Source of the DNA: Clostridiales bacterium
Lineage (GTDB): Bacteria > Bacillota > Clostridia > Oscillospirales > Oscillospiraceae
DNA: 10,339 bases
Direction of reading: 5' to 3'
Assembly (NCBI GenBank): GCA_004556345.1
Contig: SFHQ01000046.1
Span: 1 to 10,339, forward strand
Part shown: positions 6,491 to 10,339 of the stretch, piece after piece
Numbering within the stretch: the stretch's first letter is position 1
Layout: every line of letters begins with the position of its first letter
Made by a program: the position numbers and the translations under genes
Notes under the pieces: generated by a model
Seen by the model: the letters and a program-made list of their open reading frames with translations, nothing else
What the model was told of the DNA's origin: nothing
The model's database searches: none

Positions 6491-7843
6491 TCAGAAGTAG
6501 AGATCCTTCTCATCTGCCGGAGCATTTTGGAAGAACATGATGTCATAAATGGGCAGATACGTCACCTTTCCCTGGGTCGTCACCTTCCGTTCATTGGAGA
6601 CCACAAAGGCCTTTTTAATATGGTAGTCCTCGTTTTGGACAAAGGTATTGAGGGCGCTGTGGACGGTGTAATCCTTGCCGGACTTGACCTCGATGGGTAC
6701 GGCAGAGAGGCTCTCGTAATCGTCGATAAGGTAGTCCACCTCGCCCTTGGTCCGGTTGTCATAATAGAACAGCTGGTACCCGTGGGCAATGAGTTCGCTG
6801 GCCACCACGCTCTCATAGACGGAACCCAGGTTGACGCTGGTCTGGTCGCTGAGAACGGCGCGGATGTTGTTGCCGTAGAGCAGGCCCGTCAAGATGCCTA
6901 CATCATTCAGATAAAGTTTCAGCAGATTTTTTCCACTGGATTCCAGGAGCGGAAAGACCGGGGTGGAGATGGCCCGGACGTTCAGGGCGATGCCCGCGCT
7001 GACCAGATAGTCGAACTCATCCTGATAATCCCCAAAGCACTTCCCCTTTTTCCCTTCGATGCGTTTGGCCACCACGCGCTTTTTCTTGTTTTCCATGTTG
7101 GACGGGATGAGGTCATAGATCCGGCGAATTTTCAGTTTCTTTTCCTCGTCATATTTGGAGGCATCGGCAGCGTAATAATCGTGGATCTCCCGCTGAATTT
7201 CCCGGACTAATTGGATGTTGTGGTCACTGAGATAGGAGTTCACCGCGTCCGGCAGGCCGCCCACCAGCAGGTATTTGCGGAAAAAGTCCATCATCTTGTT
7301 GTGCGTGGCCTCGTCCAACGCCTCCCGCTTCTCAAATTTCTTCCGCATGGCCGAGACCGCCATCCGGCTCATACCGTTGGCATATAAAAATTCCTCGAAG
7401 TCCAAGGGAAACATCCGCACCTTCCGAATACTCCCCATGGGGATCGACGTGGTCTGAGACAAGGTAACGCCCAACAGGGACCCGCTGGCGATAAACGTAA
7501 ATTTTCCGTCCTGCGACAAAAACTTAAGCAAGGTCAGCAGATGAGGATACGCCTGGATCTCATCCAAAAAGATAAGCGTATTCTCCTTCTGCTTCATTCG
7601 CTCTCCCGCCAACATACTGATTTGAAGATACAAATCTTCCACCGTCCGCGTCTCGGCAAAGAGCCGGTCACCCAGAGAATCCTCCACCAGATTGATCTCA
7701 ATGAAGTTTTCAAAGAGCTTCTGCCCCACGTAGCGAATGAGATAGGTCTTTCCCACCTGTCTGGCCCCGTCGATGAGTAAAATTTTCTGAGAATCACTGG
7801 TCAAATGCGCCTCAATGAGCGCTTCCATTTTGCGGTATAGCAT
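6491..7843 (-). CDS. AAA ATPase with C-terminal DUF4143 domain (AAA_14 / COG1373 type)
   Basis: The 450-residue protein has Walker A GARQVGKT (26-33), Walker B TLIFLDEIQ (89-97) and a sensor-1-like IASGSLLG (118-125). This is the AAA_14 core at residues about 18-155. The middle part (185-290) is helical and basic. The C-terminal DUF4143 region (about 290-440) contains GEVDYLID (367-374) and VPIEVKSGK (382-390), which resemble the D and ExK strands of a PD-(D/E)XK nuclease fold. The cellular role of this widespread family is not established; proposals include defence-related and toxin-antitoxin-like functions. The ATG at 7843 has GGGAGGA 9 nt upstream. The gene is transcribed alone from the duplicated promoter upstream. 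Its composition is less GC-rich than that of comM, suggesting accessory gene content. No signal peptide or membrane segment is visible, so it is probably cytoplasmic. Confidence 0.92.
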   Translation of the reverse strand: MLYRKMEALIEAHLTSDSQKILLIDGARQVGKTYLIRYVGQKLFENFIEINLVEDSLGDRLFAETRTVEDLYLQISMLAGERMKQKENTLIFLDEIQAYPHLLTLLKFLSQDGKFTFIASGSLLGVTLSQTTSIPMGSIRKVRMFPLDFEEFLYANGMSRMAVSAMRKKFEKREALDEATHNKMMDFFRKYLLVGGLPDAVNSYLSDHNIQLVREIQREIHDYYAADASKYDEEKKLKIRRIYDLIPSNMENKKKRVVAKRIEGKKGKCFGDYQDEFDYLVSAGIALNVRAISTPVFPLLESSGKNLLKLYLNDVGILTGLLYGNNIRAVLSDQTSVNLGSVYESVVASELIAHGYQLFYYDNRTKGEVDYLIDDYESLSAVPIEVKSGKDYTVHSALNTFVQNEDYHIKKAFVVSNERKVTTQGKVTYLPIYDIMFFQNAPADEKDLYF

Positions 7844-7877
7844 GGCTGTCTATCCTCCCGACTGACTTTTCAATCAA

Positions 7878-7906
7878 ATTATAGGCAAAAATTTCTGACT
7901 TTTCAA
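7878..7906 (-). promoter_or_regulatory. Proximal promoter of the DUF4143 ATPase gene
   Basis: Read on the minus strand, TTGAAA (7901-7906) and a perfect TATAAT (7878-7883) are 17 bp apart. The start would fall near 7871, giving a leader of about 28 nt. This is the strongest promoter match in the window. Confidence 0.8.
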
Positions 7907-7910
7907 TCAA

Positions 7911-7939
7911 ATTCTATGGTGAAATTTCTGACTTTTCAA
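7911..7939 (-). promoter_or_regulatory. Distal promoter of the DUF4143 ATPase gene (duplicate)
   Basis: The second repeat unit carries the same arrangement 33 bp upstream: TTGAAA (7934-7939), a 17-bp spacer and TAGAAT (7911-7916). It starts immediately beyond the U-tract of the htpG terminator. Whether both promoters are active cannot be told from sequence. Confidence 0.6.
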
Positions 7940-7943
7940 AATC

Positions 7944-7987
7944 TAAGACAAAAGAGCGACCCGGAGCATCACACGCTCCGGGCCGCT
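7944..7987 (-). terminator. Intrinsic terminator after htpG
   Basis: Arms 7955-7967 and 7975-7987 form a 13-bp GC-rich stem, including one G-U pair in RNA, with a 7-nt loop. On the minus strand it is followed by CTTTTGTCT. It lies about 30 nt past the htpG stop. It separates htpG from the ATPase gene, which then starts from its own promoters. Confidence 0.88.
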
Positions 7988-8017
7988 TGGTCTAGTTTAT
8001 GATGTTTTCTGCGCCGC

Positions 8018-9925
8018 TCACTGCATCAGGCCGCACACCAGCTCGGCGTAGTGGGCCGGGTCGGGCAGGGGCAGGTCGGCGATGATGAGGGCCTGGTAGT
8101 AGAGGACCTGGATGTAGTTCTTGGCCTTCTCCTTGTCCTCGTCATAGGCCTTGCAGAGGGCCTGGAACGCGGGGGACTCCGGGTTCAGCTCCAGGACCTT
8201 TTCGGCGCTCATGGGGAAGTCCCGGCGCATCTTGTGGAAGTATTTCTCCATCTCCAGGGAAACAGGGCCATCGGCGGTGAGGCAGACGGTGCCGCTCTTC
8301 AGGATCTTGGAGATGCGGACCTTGGAGACATAGCCTTTCAGCGTCTCCTGGGCGAAGTCCAGCAGGTCCTTGTGGTCCTTCTCGGCCTGCTCGGCGGAGG
8401 CCTTCTCCGCGTCGGTAACGGGCAGGGCATCCTCGTTGGCCACGGAGATGAAGGGCTTGTCGTAGGCGTTCTCCAGCATTTGCAGGACGATCTCGTCCTC
8501 ATCCACGGTCAGGTAGAGGACCTCGTACCCGGCCTTCAGCACACGCTCGGCCTGGGGCATCTTGGAAGCGTGGTCCACGGAGTCGGCGCAGACGTAGTAG
8601 ATCTTCTCCTGAGAGGTAGGCATCCGGTCCACATACTCCTTCAGGGAGGTCAGCTTGTTCTCCTTGGAGGACCAGAACAGGAGCAGGTCGCGGATGGTGT
8701 CGCGGTTCTGGCCGTAGGAGTTCATGAGGGCATACTTGAACTGCATGCCAAAGGCAGCCCAGAACTGCTCATACTTGGTGCGGTCGTCCTTCATGAGCTT
8801 GACCAGCTCGTTCTTGACCTTCTTCTCGATGTTGTTGGCGATGATCTTCAGCTGGCGGTCGTGCTGGAGCATCTCACGGGAGATGTTCAGGGACAGGTCG
8901 GGGGTGTCCACGATGCCCTGGACGAAGCTGAAGTGGTCGGGCAGCAGATCAGGGCACTTGTCCATGATCATGACGCCGGAGGAATAGAGCTGCAGGCCCT
9001 TCTTGAAGTCAGTGGTGAAGTAGTTCATGGGCACCTGGCCGGGGATGTACAGCAGGGCCTTGTACTCCACGCTGCCCTCGGCGGACACATGGATGGTCAG
9101 CAGGGGGTCCTGCCAGTCGCCGAACTTGGACTTGTAAAACTCGTTGTACTCCTCGTCCTTGACCTGGCTCTTGGGGCGCTGCCAGATGGGGATCATGGAG
9201 TTGATGGTCTCCCACTCCTTGACCGTCTCGTACTCCGGCTTGTAGTCCTCGCCGGCGTCCTCAGGCTTGGGCTTGGGCTTGCTGTGCTCCATCTCCATGC
9301 GGATGGGGTAGCGGATGTAGTCAGAATATTTCTTGATGAGGCTGGAAAGCTTGTAGGCTTCCAGATACTCGTCGTATTTCTCTTCCTCGCTGTCGGGCTT
9401 GATGGACATGATCACGTCGGTACCCACGGTGTCCTTTTCGCACGGCTCGATGGTGTAGCCGTCCACGCCCTCGGACTCCCACTTGTAAGCGGTGTCCGCG
9501 CCGTAAGCCTTGGAGATCACGGTGACTTTGTCGGCCACCATGAAGGCAGAGTAAAAGCCCACGCCGAACTGGCCGATGATGTCGACCTCGGCGTCGTCGG
9601 TCTTCTCCGTCTCCTTCTTGAACTGGAGCGAGCCGCTCTTGGCGATGGTGCCCAGGTTGTTTTCCATCTCCTCCTGGGTCATGCCGATGCCGTTGTCGGA
9701 CACGGTGAGGGTGCGGGCTTCCTTGTCAGGCACGACAACGATCTTGAAGTCGTCGCGGTTCAGGCCCACCTGGTCGTCGGTGAGGGCACGATAGGCCAGC
9801 TTGTCGATGGCGTCGCTGGCGTTGGAGATGATCTCCCGCAGGAAGATCTCTTTATGGGTATAGATCGAATTGATCATCAGGTCCATCAGTCGCTGGGACT
9901 CGGCCTTAAACTGTTTCTTTTCCAT
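8018..9925 (-). CDS. htpG: HtpG: Hsp90-family molecular chaperone
   Basis: The 635-residue protein is a full-length bacterial Hsp90, slightly longer than the E. coli protein. The N-terminal GHKL ATPase domain shows EIISNASDAIDKL (31-43, with catalytic Glu31 and Mg-binding Asn35), SDNGIGM (76-82, with Asp77 for adenine binding) and QFGVGFYS (119-126). A short charged linker rich in Lys, Pro and Glu (about 214-235) leads to the middle domain, which has the FVQGIVDTPDLSLNISREMLQ region containing the conserved Arg, and then to the C-terminal dimerisation domain. It is an ATP-driven cytosolic homodimer that remodels client proteins, often with DnaK. The ATG at 9925 is the only sensible start; the nearest Shine-Dalgarno, GGAGG (9939-9943), is 13 nt away, longer than usual. 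A CIRCE element over the promoter region predicts repression by HrcA and heat induction. The gene stands alone, with a strong terminator downstream. Confidence 0.98.
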   Translation of the reverse strand: MEKKQFKAESQRLMDLMINSIYTHKEIFLREIISNASDAIDKLAYRALTDDQVGLNRDDFKIVVVPDKEARTLTVSDNGIGMTQEEMENNLGTIAKSGSLQFKKETEKTDDAEVDIIGQFGVGFYSAFMVADKVTVISKAYGADTAYKWESEGVDGYTIEPCEKDTVGTDVIMSIKPDSEEEKYDEYLEAYKLSSLIKKYSDYIRYPIRMEMEHSKPKPKPEDAGEDYKPEYETVKEWETINSMIPIWQRPKSQVKDEEYNEFYKSKFGDWQDPLLTIHVSAEGSVEYKALLYIPGQVPMNYFTTDFKKGLQLYSSGVMIMDKCPDLLPDHFSFVQGIVDTPDLSLNISREMLQHDRQLKIIANNIEKKVKNELVKLMKDDRTKYEQFWAAFGMQFKYALMNSYGQNRDTIRDLLLFWSSKENKLTSLKEYVDRMPTSQEKIYYVCADSVDHASKMPQAERVLKAGYEVLYLTVDEDEIVLQMLENAYDKPFISVANEDALPVTDAEKASAEQAEKDHKDLLDFAQETLKGYVSKVRISKILKSGTVCLTADGPVSLEMEKYFHKMRRDFPMSAEKVLELNPESPAFQALCKAYDEDKEKAKNYIQVLYYQALIIADLPLPDPAHYAELVCGLMQ

Positions 9926-9951
9926 GGTAAGTTCAATGCCTCCAAATATGA

Positions 9952-9992
9952 AATAGGGTTAGCACTCCAACCCTTTAAGTGCTAACCCTATT
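9952..9992. promoter_or_regulatory. CIRCE-type HrcA operator with extended arms upstream of htpG
   Basis: TTAGCACTC (9959-9967), a 9-bp spacer and AAGTGCTAA (9977-9985) match the CIRCE consensus (TTAGCACTC-N9-GAGTGCTAA) at all but one base. The symmetry extends outwards: 9952-9966 and 9978-9992 are perfect 15-bp inverted arms. The element covers the likely htpG start site. HrcA is known to repress at such sites. Confidence 0.9.
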
Positions 9993-10018
9993 ATGCTACG
10001 GCAGGACAAAAAATGCAA
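9990..10018 (-). promoter_or_regulatory. Putative promoter of htpG
   Basis: Read on the minus strand, TTGCAT (10013-10018) and CATAAT (9990-9995) are 17 bp apart, with a start near 9983 inside the CIRCE element. The -10 box is good and the -35 box is weak. The overlap with CIRCE supports the placement. Confidence 0.55.
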
Positions 10019-10097
10019 TACCTTTTTAAAACTTTTTCACTTTCCACGGTTTACTGCTAATTTTGCTCGATTTTTTGTCAAAAAGGAAGTTGAGGCA

Positions 10098-10126
10098 TTG
10101 ATTTTTTGATACGCTATGGGTACAAT
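10098..10126 (+). promoter_or_regulatory. Sigma-A-type promoter of the right-edge ATPase gene
   Basis: TTGATT (10098-10103) and TACAAT (10121-10126) are separated by 17 bp. The start would be near 10132, about 48 nt before the ATG at 10180. The rest of the htpG-ATPase intergenic region (about 9996-10097) is AT-rich, and no further gene was seen in it. Confidence 0.7.
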
Positions 10127-10164
10127 AGAAGAGAAAATTGCTTTTAATTGCAAAAATCTCTTCT
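10127..10164 (+). promoter_or_regulatory. Symmetric dyad at the start of the right-edge ATPase transcript
   Basis: AGAAGAGA (10127-10134) pairs with TCTCTTCT (10157-10164), and TTGC (10138-10141) pairs with GCAA (10150-10153). Symmetric AAA/AAA internal segments lie between, with an 8-nt TTTTAATT loop. The 38-nt element begins directly after the -10 box and ends 2 nt before AGGAGG (10167-10172). It could be an operator, a transcript-stabilising hairpin or a structure affecting ribosome access. Confidence 0.6.
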
Positions 10165-10179
10165 TCAGGAGGTTCTCTG

Positions 10180-10339
10180 ATGGAAATTCGCAGAGATTTT
10201 TATCTGGATAAGCTGATCCAAAGAAAAAACAATGGGCTGATCAAAGTCATTACCGGCATTCGGCGGTGCGGAAAATCCTATCTGCTGAACACGCTTTTTT
10301 ACCAGCATTTATTAGACAGCGGTGTGCCAAAAGACCATA
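10180..10339 (+). CDS. AAA ATPase of the AAA_14/DUF4143 type, partial (N-terminal 53 codons)
   Basis: An ATG at 10180 preceded by AGGAGG at 7-nt spacing opens a frame that stays open to the window edge. It begins MEIRRDFYLDKLIQRK and reaches Walker A GIRRCGKS at about residues 27-34, followed by YLLNTLFYQHLL. This opening is typical of the AAA_14 ATPases that usually carry a C-terminal DUF4143 domain, so it is probably a distant relative of the ATPase at 6491-7843. The Walker B motif and C-terminus are beyond the window, so the DUF4143 assignment is inference. It is divergent from htpG and has its own promoter. The DNA is less GC-rich than its htpG neighbour. Confidence 0.85.
   Translation, partial: MEIRRDFYLDKLIQRKNNGLIKVITGIRRCGKSYLLNTLFYQHLLDSGVPKDH

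Larger units (their letters stand above)
7862..7939. repeat. Tandem 33-bp direct repeat upstream of the ATPase gene
   Basis: CTGACTTTTCAATCAAATT starts at 7862 and again at 7895. A third, shortened copy CTGACTTTTCAA starts at 7928. The period is exactly 33 bp, and the first two units match at 28 of 33 positions. The array lies between the htpG terminator and the ATPase ribosome binding site and contains both promoters described separately. It may be a duplicated promoter module or a set of operator copies about three helical turns apart. Confidence 0.85.

Noticed and set aside
6431..7210. 259-codon open frame on the plus strand across the ATPase 3' half
   Set aside because: No family motif; it lies opposite the conserved DUF4143 region and includes the comM promoter.
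7862..7939. CRISPR array
   Set aside because: The 33-bp period is continuous repeat with no unique spacers and only two and a half copies; it is better explained as duplicated promoter DNA.
8051..9985. 644-codon open frame antisense to htpG
   Set aside because: Its translation is low-complexity (Leu/Val/Gly/His-rich) and it mirrors htpG codon structure; GC-rich third positions keep the opposite strand free of stops. It has no motif and covers the CIRCE site.

Overview
The window looks like a chromosomal segment of a Gram-positive anaerobe of the class Clostridia. The GC-rich housekeeping genes, AGGAGG-type ribosome binding sites, sigma-A-like promoters, a HrcA/CIRCE heat-shock site and a ThiI without a rhodanese domain suggest a gut-type Oscillospiraceae relative (the Flavonifractor/Oscillibacter kind). 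That placement is an inference from composition and gene style, not from a database match. Every complete gene lies on the minus strand. Only the truncated gene at the right edge lies on the plus strand.

Layout from left to right. (1) Positions 1-1882, minus: a secreted protein cut by the window edge. It has a signal peptide, a right-handed beta-helix-like half and a von Willebrand factor A (VWA) domain. A roughly 155-nt leader packed with inverted repeats and a promoter near 2047-2076 lie upstream. (2) Positions 2206-4670, minus: thiI followed by cinA with a GTGA stop/start overlap, one promoter (4736-4764) and a hairpin after cinA. (3) Positions 4848-6368, minus: a YifB/ComM-type Mg-chelatase-like AAA+ protein, with a strong intrinsic terminator between it and thiI. 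(4) Positions 6491-7843, minus: an AAA ATPase of the AAA_14/DUF4143 (COG1373) type. It is driven by what looks like a tandemly duplicated promoter with a period of exactly 33 bp. (5) Positions 8018-9925, minus: the chaperone HtpG, with a terminator after it and a CIRCE operator with extended arms over its start region. (6) Positions 10180-10339, plus: the first 53 codons of a second AAA_14/DUF4143 ATPase, divergent from htpG, with its own promoter and a symmetric dyad at the start of its transcript.

The genes do not form one obvious pathway. ThiI and CinA are a translationally coupled pair: tRNA thiolation and, by family, nicotinamide-nucleotide deamidation. ComM and HtpG are ordinary maintenance functions. 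The cell-surface gene at the left and the two DUF4143 ATPases look more accessory: their base composition is visibly less GC-rich than that of thiI, cinA and comM.

No new multi-gene system is evident. The best leads are regulatory: the multi-hairpin leader with competing helices, the 33-bp duplicated promoter, the CIRCE site on htpG and the dyad at the second ATPase. No RNA genes, CRISPR arrays, insertion sequences, attachment sites or origins were recognised.
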